Positions 38,521-48,893 of a stretch of DNA of 64,000 bases are shown here, piece by piece (position 1 is the first letter of the stretch; every line of letters starts with the position of its first letter). Source of the stretch: Phlegmacium glaucopus (lineage: Eukaryota > Basidiomycota > Agaricomycetes > Agaricales > Cortinariaceae). Made by a program: the position numbers and the translations under genes. Under the pieces are notes generated by a model. It was not told where the DNA came from, did no database searches, and worked only from the letters and a program-made list of their open reading frames with translations. The stretch covers positions 1 through 64,000 of the forward strand of contig MU130701.1 of NCBI GenBank assembly GCA_015039465.1. Direction: 5' to 3'.

Positions 38521-38800
38521 TGCCCATCGTAAAATGTCGCTCGTCCATTATTAATGTTTTTCTGTTGCAGAGTTGTGCTATTCTGTATTGCCGATGTGGT
38601 TGAACGTACGTGCTTATCCAATTTTTAGTTGACAATTCTAAGACTCTCTCTACCAGTCTCAACAAGCGTACGAATCTGGTATATTACACCGCGATCTGAG
38701 TGCCGCCAGTATAGGGATCGTTAAAGATAAAGACACGAATTGGGAGGCGTTCTTATCGGCTGGGATATGTGCCTACTGTGGGAGATGCCTTGAGGGTAGA
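38470..38800 (+). pseudogene. FunK1-type fungal protein kinase relic
   Basis: A conventional intron (GTACGT..CTCTACCAG, about 38608-38657) joins ELCYSVLPMWLN to SQQAYESGILHRDLSAASI. The block AYE.GILHRDLS is the catalytic-loop signature of FunK1 kinases, expanded in Agaricomycetes. The expected DFG-region equivalent, VLIGWDMC, follows but in the +1 frame after TNWEA, so the copy carries a frameshift. No N-lobe or C-terminal exons could be assembled on either side. It is best read as a truncated, inactive copy. The kinase loop Asp (HRD) is present. Confidence 0.6.
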
Positions 38801-39314
38801 CTATGCACCAAACAAATCATGAGTTATAGTGCATACATATATCTAACTTTGTGGTAACTGACAGTTTATATGCAAAGCACTTGTTCCCGCCCAAATCCTA
38901 CAGAACGAGTCCTTGTGACGCATATGCTATGGGATGATATGGAGTCTGCCAAATCTTGTGCTATAAAGCGGGCTGCGGAATGCCGCTTGTCCTGGCTATG
39001 AGTCATTCAACAGAGCTACGTAACTTATAATGCATTCCATGAAATTTGGTTACATATCATAGAAAACATCTGTGGAATCATTTGCTGAACGGCAACAGGA
39101 TGCAATAAAATTCAAATAACCAACAACGGCATCTTGAGCGTTGTGAAGGCAGTGCCATTGCCACAAAGCCCCGAACTTAGCGGATGTGGCTATGGCATTG
39201 CCACGATTATGACAGGGTCCGGGTTTCTCAGCGTCTTCCAATCTACACGCCATTCAGATTCTCCTCAGCGCGTTGTCCAGCAAACTCGTGAACGACCAAC
39301 AACTTGCCAATCCA

Positions 39315-42046
39315 ATGCATGATTTACCCGAAGGCCCTCAGTCACCATCGTATGGCTCCTTCCTTCCCAACGCAAATAGGGTCATTATGAACCAACCCAC
39401 ATTCAATATGGTTGGTGGAAATATGATCGATAATCGTAGGGAAAAGCCATCTCATGTACGTAAGGTCGAGTCAACTACAGCCCAAAAACTGACTACATTC
39501 AAGTGGAATACGTACCGATGGGTCGAGTTCGATCAGCAAACACTGCGACGTCTACATACCAGTTCCACTGGCATTGTGACCAGTGAGATGGAGCTGGTGA
39601 CATCAGTGGCCTCGCGTGTTAAAGTGTATCGCATCCATGAGTACAGAGATAGTGAAGATCTTTTTTACAATCATCTGGAATTTGCCAAATCACCGTGTGT
39701 TTTGTTGCCTTGCCGTACCATTTTTTAAATTTCTGACACATACTATAAAGACTGGCTCGTCGGCCAGATATATCCCAGTTCCTCGGAACTTCTATTGATA
39801 ATGAAGATGGTGACCGATTTATTGTCCTTTCTGGTGGTATGAGTGTAGCCTTACAATGTTTACATGTCCCTCACATTGCATTTCTGCAGGTGGTTCGTCT
39901 TTGTCAAGTGTTTCCATCAGAAGTCATGCAGACTTAGAAATAGCAAAGATGGCTGCTGTATGTTCTGATAGATTGAGTTTCTGCCATCCTTTCATAATGT
40001 TAACTGACTGTTGCTCAGTTATTTCAACTAGTAGTGAGCACTTATACTGGCATATATCTTTTAAAAATAACTGGAATTTTGTAGGACATATTCAACACAA
40101 TCCCCTTCACTGTGTTACACTGGAATTGGTCAACATTTTGGCACCTACCCATATTTTGCCCAAATTATGGACTTCTTGTGGATGTTATTCTCCTAGAATC
40201 ATATGGCTTACTAGCAAGTTCCAAAGGGAGTAGTAGCAAGAAGGTAATATATTCACTGAGTGACATAGAACCATAAAATATGTACTTACTTGTTCATCAT
40301 AGGGTCTCAATATTGCAAATATACATGCAAGGCTACAAGACCAGACATGTGAGTGATATGGCTTTCATCAAAGAGATAGAAAGAGCCTCACAGTTGTTCA
40401 TGATATAGCACCTGGTGATAAGGAGAGAATATTGCATTTCAGGCCAGACATCAACCCAAGAGAGACTGTTAGAAAAAGCTTCAAGGTGGCAAGAAAAATA
40501 GTCAGTACTTGAAATTAGTCCTTACTGTCATCCCTAGCTAACAACAATGAACTTTCTCTGCATCACAGTTTGTAAGTGCTGTCTCTCCTGGCTGTTATCT
40601 ATAACTGACAACAATGACCTCTCTCTGCATTGCAGTATGTGAGTGCTCTCTCTGTTGGCTGTCATTTATAGCTGACAACAATGGCCTCTCTCTGCATTGC
40701 AGGATGTGAATGCTGACTTTCATAAGTGTCATCCCTAGCTGACAAGAATGACCTCTGCATTGCAGGATGTAAGTGCTCTCTCTCCTGGCTATCATCCCTA
40801 GCTGACAACAACAACCTCTCTGCATTGCAGGATGTGAGTGCTCTCTCTCCTGGTTACCATTCCTGGCTGACAATAATGACCCCTCTCTGTATTGCAGGAT
40901 GTGAATACTCTCTTTCATAGGTGCCATCCCTAGCTGACAACAATGACCTCTCTCTGCATTGCAGCATGTGAGTGCTCTCTCTAGGGCTGCCATCCCTGGC
41001 TGATAACAATGACCTCTCTCTGTATTGCAGCCTGTGAGTGCCCTGTCTCCTCTGGCTGTCATCCCAAATTGACAACAATGACCTCTTTCTGCATTGCAGA
41101 ATGTGAGTGCTCTGTCTTCTGGCAGTCATCTCTAGCTGATAACAATGGCCTCTCTCTGCATTGCAGGATGTGAGTGCTCTGTCTCCCAGCTGTCATCTCT
41201 AGCTGATAAAAATGACCTCTCTCTGTATTGCAGCCTGTGAGTGCCCTGTCTCCTCTGGCTATCATCCCAAATTGACAACAATGACCTCTTCCTGCATTGC
41301 AGAATGTGAGTGCTCTGTCTCCTGGCAGTCATCTCTAGCTGATAACAATGGCCTCTCTCTGCATTGCAGCTTGTGAGCGCTGTCTCCCAGCTGTCATCTC
41401 TAGCTAACAACAATGATGTGCATTGCAGAGTGTGAGTGCTCTCTCTTCTGACTGTCATCTCTAGACTCTGGCTGATAAAAATGACCTCCTTCTGTATTGC
41501 AGATTGTGAGTGCTCTGTCTCCTGGCTGTCATCCATAGCTGACAACAATGACCTCTCTCTGCATTACAGTTTGTGAGTGCTCTGCCCTTGGCTGTCATCC
41601 TTAGCTGACAACAATGGTCTCTATTCATTGAAGTTTGTGAGTACTCTCCTGGCTGTCATTCCTAGTTGACAACAATGATCTCTCTCTGCATTGCAGTTTG
41701 TGAGTGCTCTCCTGGGTGTCATCCCTAACTGACAAAAATTGTCTCTCTCTGCATTGCAGGATGTGAGTCTCTCTCTCCTGGCTGTCATCTCTAGGCTCTA
41801 GCTGAAACAATGGCCTCTTGCATTGCAGGATGTGAGTACTCTGTCTTCCAGCTGTCATCTCTGGCTGACAACAATGACCTGTTTTTGCATTGCAGTTTGT
41901 GAGTGCTCACTCTCCTAATTGTCATCCCTAGTTTATAAGAACAAACTCTCTCTGTGCATTGCAGATTGTGAGTGCTCTGTCTCCTGGCCATCACCCCTAG
42001 TTGACAACAATGACCTCTCCCTGCATTGCAGCTAAGGTTACACTGA
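39315..42046 (+). CDS. Unnamed multi-exon protein gene leading into a tandem intron array
   Basis: Seven exons join in phase with GT-AG introns: 39315-39694, 39751-39836, 39890-39957, 40019-40033, 40085-40243, 40303-40348 and 40394-40500 (287 codons). The protein starts MHDLPEGPQSPSYGSF and has FNMVGGNMIDNR, resembling the GGxFxxVxGD-type start of many Agaricomycete kinase-like and NLR-like proteins. It continues LARRPDISQFLGTSIDNEDG, where a decayed kinase-like N-lobe would fit, then FIVLSGGGSS and ARLQDQTFVHDIAPGDK. Exon 7 ends at a codon boundary and is followed directly by the first of 23 intron-like units. If all are spliced, 22 single-codon exons, then LRLH-stop at 42046, complete a product of about 313 aa. 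Alternatively everything from 40501 to 42031 is removed as one intron, leaving the same short tail. An LTR fragment follows within 100 bp, so the original 3' end may be lost. Function unknown; the kinase-like comparison is inference. Confidence 0.5.
40501..42031 (+). repeat. Array of 23 intron-like units separated by 3-nt spacers
   Basis: Each unit starts GT(G/A)A(G/A)TG-like, carries CTGAC/CTGAT/TTGAC as a branch site, a CT-rich tract and ends CAG (once AAG). Lengths run 56-71 nt, mostly 64. Unit starts are 40501, 40572, 40639, 40706, 40769, 40834, 40901, 40968, 41034, 41103, 41170, 41237, 41306, 41373, 41432, 41506, 41573, 41637, 41700, 41763, 41832, 41899 and 41968. Every spacer is exactly three bases of form NNT: GAT seven times, TTT five, CCT, AAT and ATT twice each, TAT, CAT, CTT and AGT once. 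The array lies on the sense strand of the host gene, directly after a phase-0 exon end. The CCT/AAT pair recurs 203 bp later, indicating segmental duplication. Confidence 0.9.
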
Positions 42047-42129
42047 GTCGTAAACTAGGTATTTATAGTAAATAGAGAGTGTCGTGCATAAGGTGGAACG
42101 AGCACATGTAAGAGAGTATGCATATTCCG

Positions 42130-42488
42130 CCTTTCCGATGACCTCCGACCTTCTGTCCAACTCCACTTCCATCACCAGTTTACTCTGGAACCCCGTAACT
42201 CCATTCCAACTCCGATCCTCCGGTTTGCTCCGCCTTTTATTTCTATTTTTCACATCACACCACTTCTTATTTGATTAATTAATTATTATCATATCATTCC
42301 TTTATTTATTTTATATCTCTGTTATGTCCATATTAGTACTTAAATACCCCTTAGCCTAGCAGGGATCCCCATCCTTTCCTCTTTGGATCCCCTGCTAGGT
42401 GAGTCACTTGTAGATATCCCTTTGAAATATTATTAACTTTGGATCCCCTGCTAGCTTGACTAAGTTAGCGTCGCAGTTGCCCTAACAG
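42130..42488 (+). mobile_element. LTR family B, 5'-damaged copy
   Basis: From GCCTTTCCGATGACCTCC to TTGCCCTAACA the sequence matches the solo LTR at 2186-2600 almost throughout, including the TTAAATACCCC TATA-like box and the CTAGCAGGGATCCCC block. The left 50 bp with TGTTAGGG cannot be found, and the pentamer GTTCC after the right end has no partner on the left. It abuts the Ty3/gypsy pol fragment in the opposite orientation, so it is a separate insertion that cut that element. Confidence 0.75.
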
Positions 42489-43822
42489 TTCCACTATGAA
42501 GTCCACACTAATTGTGTCCCATGGAGCATTCAGAATTGGGAGGGGGTGAAGTTCACTGACCGGGTGACGTCTTTGAGCCTTGGTCCGAAGACACAGGTCA
42601 CAGGTTGAGGCATATTTTCTGATATACCGGGACATCTGTGGCCACCAATAGTTTTGGGATACAAGTTCGAGGGTTTTCCACCTTTTTGGATGCCCGGAAA
42701 TTAGAGTGTCATGGCAGAGGGATACAATCCATCTTCGCAAGTCAAACATGTCCAAAACATAGATTTTTCCTTGGAAGGAGAGGATGTTGTTGTCATGAGA
42801 CCATTCTGCTGATCGGACAGATTGTGTGTGAGTGGTTTTCAACTCCTTTACCACTTTAGCTATGGCCTCTTCTTTTACACCTTCACGGGTGCCTTTCCGG
42901 ATGTCTTTCAAGACGTCTCGTTCTTCTCCTATGACTTCCAGTCCTTCTAAGGCTCGAATCGCGAAGAAGCCTGGAGTTAGGAGTGTGATGTTGTCATTGT
43001 CACTGGTTCTGGTTCTGTGGTCCACTTGTCTAGATAAAGTGTCTGGTTTTCCCATACTTTTGCCTGGTCTGTGGTGCATGAGGAAATCAAACCGGGCCAG
43101 GAACAATGACCAACGGGCTTGTCTCTGATTGAGCTTTTTGGCTGTCATGAAGTATTTCAAGTTCTTGTGATCAGTCCAGATCTCACACTTATGTTCCGCT
43201 CCTTCAAAGAAGTGTCTCCACTCTTCTAGGGCTCAGATGATCACTAGCATCTCTTTGTTGTGGATCTCATAGTTCCGTTCAACCGGGGATAAGGATTTAG
43301 ACAGGAATGCGACCTGGTGCCATTTTTCATCACTGAGGGATTGTTGGGAAAGTACGGCTCTGGTTGCAAAATCGGAACTGTCTGCTTTGATGCGGAACGG
43401 CCTGGAGTTGTCCGGAGAGGCTAGAATTGGGGTTGAAGTGATCAGGTTTTTGAGAGAATCAAATGCCAATTGCTCCTCCATATTCCATCTCCATTTGATG
43501 TAATTTTTGGTGAGATCAAACAAGGGACGGGCATGATGAGAAAAGTCTTGGATGAACCTTTGGTAAAAGTTGGTAAAGCCTAGGAATGACTGGACTTCCT
43601 TGTTGTTTGTTGGAGTCGGCCATTCTGCTACTCCAGCAACTTTTACAGGGTCCATCTCGATGGAGTTATGAGATATTATGACTCCAAGGTATTCCACCTT
43701 GGTTTGTTTGAACTCGCACTTGTCTGGTTTTAGGAAGAGTTTATGCTTCTGTAGAAGTTCCAGTACTCTCCAGGTTATGGACCGGTGTTCTTCCAGTGTC
43801 TCTGTGAATATCAGGATATGTT
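42489..43822 (-). pseudogene. Truncated Ty3/gypsy pol (RT end, RNase H, integrase start)
   Basis: Reading leftward from 43822: HILIFTETLEEH (directly after the missing reverse transcriptase catalytic DD box), LKPDKCEFKQTKVEYLGVIIS, a connection domain with WPTPTNNKEVQSFLGFTNFY, RNase H (KADSSDFATRAVLSQ, IHNKEML, WTDHKNLKYF), PGKSMGKPDTLSRQ, then the integrase HHCC zinc finger (HDTLISGHPKRWKT, CDLCLRTK) and WDTISVDF. It stops there at the LTR fragment, so most of the integrase core and all of gag and the RT palm are gone. One in-frame TGA follows EMLVII at a position where the family usually has Arg, consistent with a CGA to TGA change. Not functional. Confidence 0.9.
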
Positions 43823-44124
43823 ACATTCTGTCATATGTTACTCCGGTCCAGCTCTGTCGGAGCTGTTTCCAGTAGTCCGTACTCCATACAGTGCCTTCCC
43901 TTATATTGGGGGTGACCACCTCCTGTTATGGTTGCGGGAGCGTCACGTCACGTCACACAGCCAAAAGCGTGACAAACTGTGAAACACATGAATCTTTTGT
44001 TGCTCACTCAGTTTTGCATGCTTTACCTTGATTCTTTTTAGTGTAAAAAAGTGTTAAAATATATTAGAAGCTTTAAAACCATAATTTATTGTCCAAATAA
44101 CTAAGTTAAAGTGACGTAAACTAC

Positions 44125-46758
44125 CTAATCATCATCACATGACTCCCATGCATCTATATCCTCATTTCCTTCTTCTGGGAAGTCAAATTCCTCCCCAGAC
44201 TCTGAAATATCATCTGTCTCTTTAAGGGGATTCCATTTCCCATCATTGTAGAGATCTACTGCATCTCTCAAGGCCTGCCTAATCTCTTCAACTTTAGCAC
44301 CACTCTGCTTGAAATTCTGCAAGTTTGGTGCTCCAGCACTGTGGAAAGCCTTTAAGTGATCTTTGAGGGCTTTTCCTTTAAGTGCAGTAACTCTGTCTTT
44401 GTCCAAGATTAGATTGATTCCAGCCAATCAAAGTTTAGTTTCTTCAACTGTTTGCTGCTTCTTTGCTTTTTTAGCCAATTTATTTACTCGGGTAGCCTCT
44501 CTGTGGTCAACCAACTCTTTCTTTCTCTGCTTCTCCTCTCCTTGAGACTCTCGTGCCATTTTATGCAGAAATGCATAATCTTCCTTCTCTGTAAACATTT
44601 TTGCCATAAATGCTTCAGTATCATTCCGGAAGAACATAGCAAGTGCATTATGCTGAAGTAGTGTCAGTTGAGGTTGTTTGCACATTAGAACACGGAATGA
44701 CCCAAGAGCACCTTCATTCACATCATTAGTGGCTGGCATCCAAGCCAGCTTCTTTTCCTCTACAGTTGCTTCATCAATTAAGCCACCAGGAGCAAATTCA
44801 GAAGTAAATCGTTTCCATGTTTCTGCAGCACCCTTAAAGAAAGTGACAAGTAGTGGTTTCAGATATGGTAGTTCTGGTTCCATTTTATTGATAGCCTTGA
44901 TTACATCTGGGTAATGCCACTCCTCTCCATCAAGTGATCCCATCTCAAATGATGCAGTTGGTCCAATAAGAAAAGTTGGATCTCCAATTATACGCTGCAT
45001 ATGAGAATAGACCTTTTTGTGGAAAGGACCAAGGTCAAGCATATTCTGCTTATTTTTGCCAGATGCACGAATTACCTTCATATATGGATGGGAAATTGCT
45101 TGGGAATATAATGCCATGACAGCAAGTTCAGTCTTTGTAGCACTGCAGTGAAGAGCATTCCACAAGTTTTGTTCCATGTGGTTGAATTTAGAACTTTGCT
45201 TGTTGTCACGAAGGCTTGTTAGGAATTCAATAAAGCAGGGAAGATGAAGTAGCAGAACCGCTGCAGCATCACAATGTGATTGAAATCGGGTGTTGGAGGT
45301 GTCAGGAAATGTAAATTGTGTTCCAATGTTCTCATACCACCACCACCGAAATGTATCATGGTGCCCTTTTTTGTCATCTTTGTGGTTAAAAATTGCACCA
45401 GCCAGCTGTGTTGCCTTGACTCCACCTCTTGAAGTCATTTCAAAAGCTCGCTGTTGTGCTGATGTAGCCACATTGTCAGAATCAGACCCTAGCTCTTTGA
45501 GAACAGCAGCATTATCTCGGTTTGCAAGAAGAATAGGAGGTTCAATTTTGTTCTCAGACCACCATTTCATAACAGCAGCATACCCTCCCCGCACAGTGTT
45601 GAGATCCTTGTGGCATCCACAACCAGCCCAGATAAATAGTTTGAGAATTCTCTTTTCATCATCAGAAAGCATGTCAAATGCTTCTCTTCCTAGCTCAATA
45701 ACCAGCTTCTCCATTGCCACAGCCTGTTTTTCTGCTTGCTCCTCCTCTGATAGTGCCTTCCATTTTTCCTTTCCTCCTGCTGCCTTGATCATTGCTTTTT
45801 CAGATTGTTGAAAATATGGAAGTAGCTCCTCTTCAGTTTTATCCAACATTACTTTTTCACCAAGAACTTGATTTGTAGCCTCCTCTTTTTTCTTTTCCAT
45901 TAGCTGAGCATCTTTCTTCTCCTTTGCACAGTGATCAGAGTGCATCCCTGCCAGCTTGATAAGGATATCCACAATTTGAAGAAGATTTCCATTTCTCTTT
46001 CCAAAAGGACTTCTGTTGTAGAGCTCAACAATAGCTTTTAAAGTCTTTTCCCAGTCCTTGATAGACTCCTTGCTACTGCCATCAAGTGATGACTGGATTC
46101 CAAGGAAGCGGGTAACATGCTGTTGCTCAGCTTTTTCTCCAGTACCAGAATAGTCCTCTGCAATGAGGTTGACATGCCTGGAATTATAGTTGATACTGCG
46201 ATGACCTGTTCCATCTGCACTGAATGTCATGCTCTCAGCATTCTGCATCTCATATCCAAGCTGGATCTGGGCTGCAAAGAAACCCTCCCTCATAATCCGT
46301 GCAATTGTGGTTCTGCTGACACTTCCAACTGTTTTAATTCCAGCTGACTTCAGCACTGCAACAATGACTTTGTTGACATATTGTTGGGAGCATCCTGCCT
46401 TAACTAGAAGTCGCACTAAATTGCGAGTATCTTCTGTATAGACACCCTTGTGCATCAGCTTATGAAAGTTTGTCTCCTTGATAAGCTTCTCTCGTGCAGC
46501 CCAGACAGCATGGTTTTGCCTTGCATCAGCCCGATGACGTGCCTTTTTAAGCCGTGTAATTTCTCTAACAGACTGTTTAAGCATTTCACGTGCTTGGTGA
46601 AACTTCTCCTGTGTTGCATGAAGTCTACCCTCCCAGAGTGACAAGCACTGTGATAATTCACTTTGCAAGGATTGATTTTCACCCTGAAGTGCTTTTATGG
46701 CCAATGAAGAATTTTTGGCCTCCTGCAAGCCTGAAATCTCTGCTGATTTCAATAGCAT
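44125..46758 (-). CDS. Unclassified transposase-like protein, 776 aa plus a 100-aa in-frame extension after TGA
   Basis: Intronless. It starts MLLKSAEISGLQEAKN, with an N-terminal coiled coil (about 20-95), a likely helix-turn-helix stretch (about 107-160, VRLLVKAGCSQQYVNKV and SRTTIARIMR), then FSADGTGHRSINYNSRH (Asp182), HSDHC (about 273), WAGCGCHKDLNTVRGGY (about 377-393) and PATNDVNEGALGSFR (Glu682). Spaced Asp/Asp/Glu with a Cys/His cluster suggests an RNase H-fold DDE transposase, but I cannot place it in a named superfamily. A TGA at 44428-44430 ends the main ORF. The same frame continues for 100 residues with an SAP-like helix pair (ALKGKALKDHLKAF) and an acidic tail, so the original protein was probably about 876 aa. 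The lack of other lesions suggests recent activity. Terminal repeats were not found. Confidence 0.6.
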
Positions 46759-46814
46759 CAGGAAAAATGATTTTGGCCCTAGGTAGCCTTGGGTAATTTG
46801 TTAGTATCACATCA

Positions 46815-46922
46815 CTACTCAGGACATCCCAGGACATCCCAGGACACCCCAGGACACCTCAGGACATCCTAGAGCAGCACAGGTAAAATTTTGAGTGTCA
46901 CTCATTTTCTCAGGACACCTTT
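46815..46922. repeat. CAGGACAYCC short tandem repeats
   Basis: About six irregular copies of CAGGACATCC / CAGGACACCC lie just upstream of the transposase-like gene start, with related CAGGACACCTTT to the right. Similar motifs recur at 47595-47630. Confidence 0.6.
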
Positions 46923-47386
46923 AGTGTATCCTGGTGCATTGACCATCTGGACCAAATCACATCAGGAGGCCCTGGGAGTCCCTTAGAATTTATGAATAGA
47001 GCTGCTATTAATATAATTTAAACATATTCAGGGTCCTAAAACAATTCTCTACCATCTTTAAAAAATTTCCTTTTTTGGAATTTATGTAATCTACCCTGAC
47101 CCAGCACCATATGCTTGAAATCATGCTTATCTGTGATCATGTGACCAATGGTCTGTGCGCCATCCAAAAGATATATAAACCACCCACAATTTTGTTTTCT
47201 TATTTCCTACTTCCCCAGTATTATACTAGTATATTTATGTATCACTATTTTATTATTATTTTATTACTAGTATATATGATGTTTAGAATAATTGAATATA
47301 ATTTTATTATTATTATTATTATTCTGTTGTGTGAGACCACTCAAATATCTGGTTTATATATGTTTTCTAGCATCAGATCCAAAGGG

Positions 47387-47635
47387 ACTAAGGCTGCCTC
47401 AGGATGCTCTCAGGTTGCCTCAGGATGCTCTCAGGTTGCCTCAGGTTGCCTCAGGTTGCCTCAGGATGCTCTCAGGTTGCCTCAGGGCGCTCTCAGGTTG
47501 CCTCAGGTTGCCCCAGGACAGCCTAAGACTTTCCATACATAGGTAACTTGCACCCCAGGGCGACCTCTTGACCTGAGCGCCCTGAGCTGCCTGGGGCACC
47601 CCAGGACATTTCAGGACAGCCTAGGGCACAAGTCA
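47387..47635. repeat. CTCAGGTTGC / CTCAGGATGC tandem repeats
   Basis: About ten irregular copies of a 10-11 bp CTCAGG(T/A)TGC unit run from 47396 to 47515, followed by CCCAGGACA-type and GCCCTGAGC motifs partly in inverted orientation. Together with 46815-46922 they may form subterminal repeats of a mobile element that includes the transposase-like gene. Confidence 0.6.
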
Positions 47636-47907
47636 TTTTTCCTGATGTGGATCCTTACACTCTGCTAACTGAGCAGCCATAAATATGGCTGCGGTTTGTA
47701 ATCCATTTCCCCCAAGGTCTGTCCAGCCATATACCCCTTTGTTGGCCTGCTCCATCCTCTCTGCATGGGTGGTCCACCAATATCAACTGGCTCCTTCAGA
47801 TCTTAGACCTCATTTCCATTCATGTCTTTTAGGCCTATCATCTTCCAACTCTCCCTCACCATATGCAGCATGATCTTGCAACACAGATTTTATCCCAGCT
47901 GTGGTAG

Positions 47908-48060
47908 GGCTACCAAAGTTTGGTTTGGCTTGGTTCTTCACTGTTTTTGAAGAACCAAGAACTGAACAGAAAGGTTTCTGGCTGAATAGAACCAGAACCA
48001 GAACCAATAGAACCAGTTCTGTCAGTTCAGTTCAGTTCCAGGACTGGTTCGAACTGTCAA
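47908..48060. mobile_element. GGGCTACC-ended TA-element fragment (GAACC-rich)
   Basis: TA-GGGCTACCAAAGTTTGG followed by GAACCAGAACC and CAGTTCAGTTCAGTT motifs is a left end of the GGGATGCC/GAACC family. The other end is not identified. Confidence 0.45.
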
Positions 48061-48339
48061 ACCAATGAACAAACTTCATAAAGCTGATACTTCAATTATT
48101 TTTCATCTTTTAGTGGTAAATAATACTTGTTTATTCATTTACTAGTACATTACTAGAAATTTACCAGTATCCTAATCAAATAAGATTAGTAGAGGGTGGT
48201 TATTGGGTTCATTGTCATTCATTCAAGTTGTTCATCTATCATAGCTTATATTAGAATTAAAATTAAAATGACTCCTCCAGTTGCCATTCATTCATTATGG
48301 TTCATTCATCATTGTGTTTGTTTGTCTCATTCATCAGCA

Positions 48340-48893
48340 TTCATTTGTCATTCACTGTTCATTTGTCATTCACTGTTCATTTGTCATTCACTGTTCATTT
48401 GTCATTCACTGTTCATTTGTCATTCACTGTTCATTTGTCATTCACTGTTCATTTGTCATTCACTGTTCATTTGTCATTCACTGTTCATTTGTCATTCACT
48501 GTTCATTTGTCATTCACTGTTCATTTGTCATTCACTGTTCATTTGTCATTCACTGTTCATTTGTCATTCACTGTTCATTTGTCATTCACTGTTCATTTGT
48601 CATTCACTGTTCATTTGTCATTCACTGTTCATTTGTCATTCACTGTTCATTTGTCATTCACTGTTCATTTGTCATTCACTGTTCATTTGTCATTCACTGT
48701 TCATTTGTCATTCACTGTTCATTTGTCATTCACTGTTCATTTGTCATTCACTGTTCATTTGTCATTCACTGTTCATTTGTCATTCACTGTTCATTTGTCA
48801 TTCACTGTTCATTTGTCATTCACTGTTCATTTGTCATTCACTGTTCATTTGTCATTCACTGTTCATTTGTCATTCACTGTTCATTTGTCATTC
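48340..48893. repeat. 18-bp minisatellite, about 30 near-perfect copies
   Basis: Unit TTCATTTGTCATTCACTG. The sequence repeats every 180 bp without change across the block (48361, 48541 and 48721 lines are identical). Because 18 is divisible by three, all three plus frames stay open and give hexapeptide repeats. These are not genes. The edges decay into CATT-rich sequence to about 49170. Confidence 0.95.

Noticed and set aside
40595..41994. Minus-strand ORFs of 70-155 codons across the intron array
   Set aside because: They run antisense to splice signals, shift frame between units, and only read the repeat.
47396..47520. Short CTCAGG repeats as a CRISPR-like array
   Set aside because: Units are 10-11 bp, contiguous and without spacers, in a eukaryotic genome.
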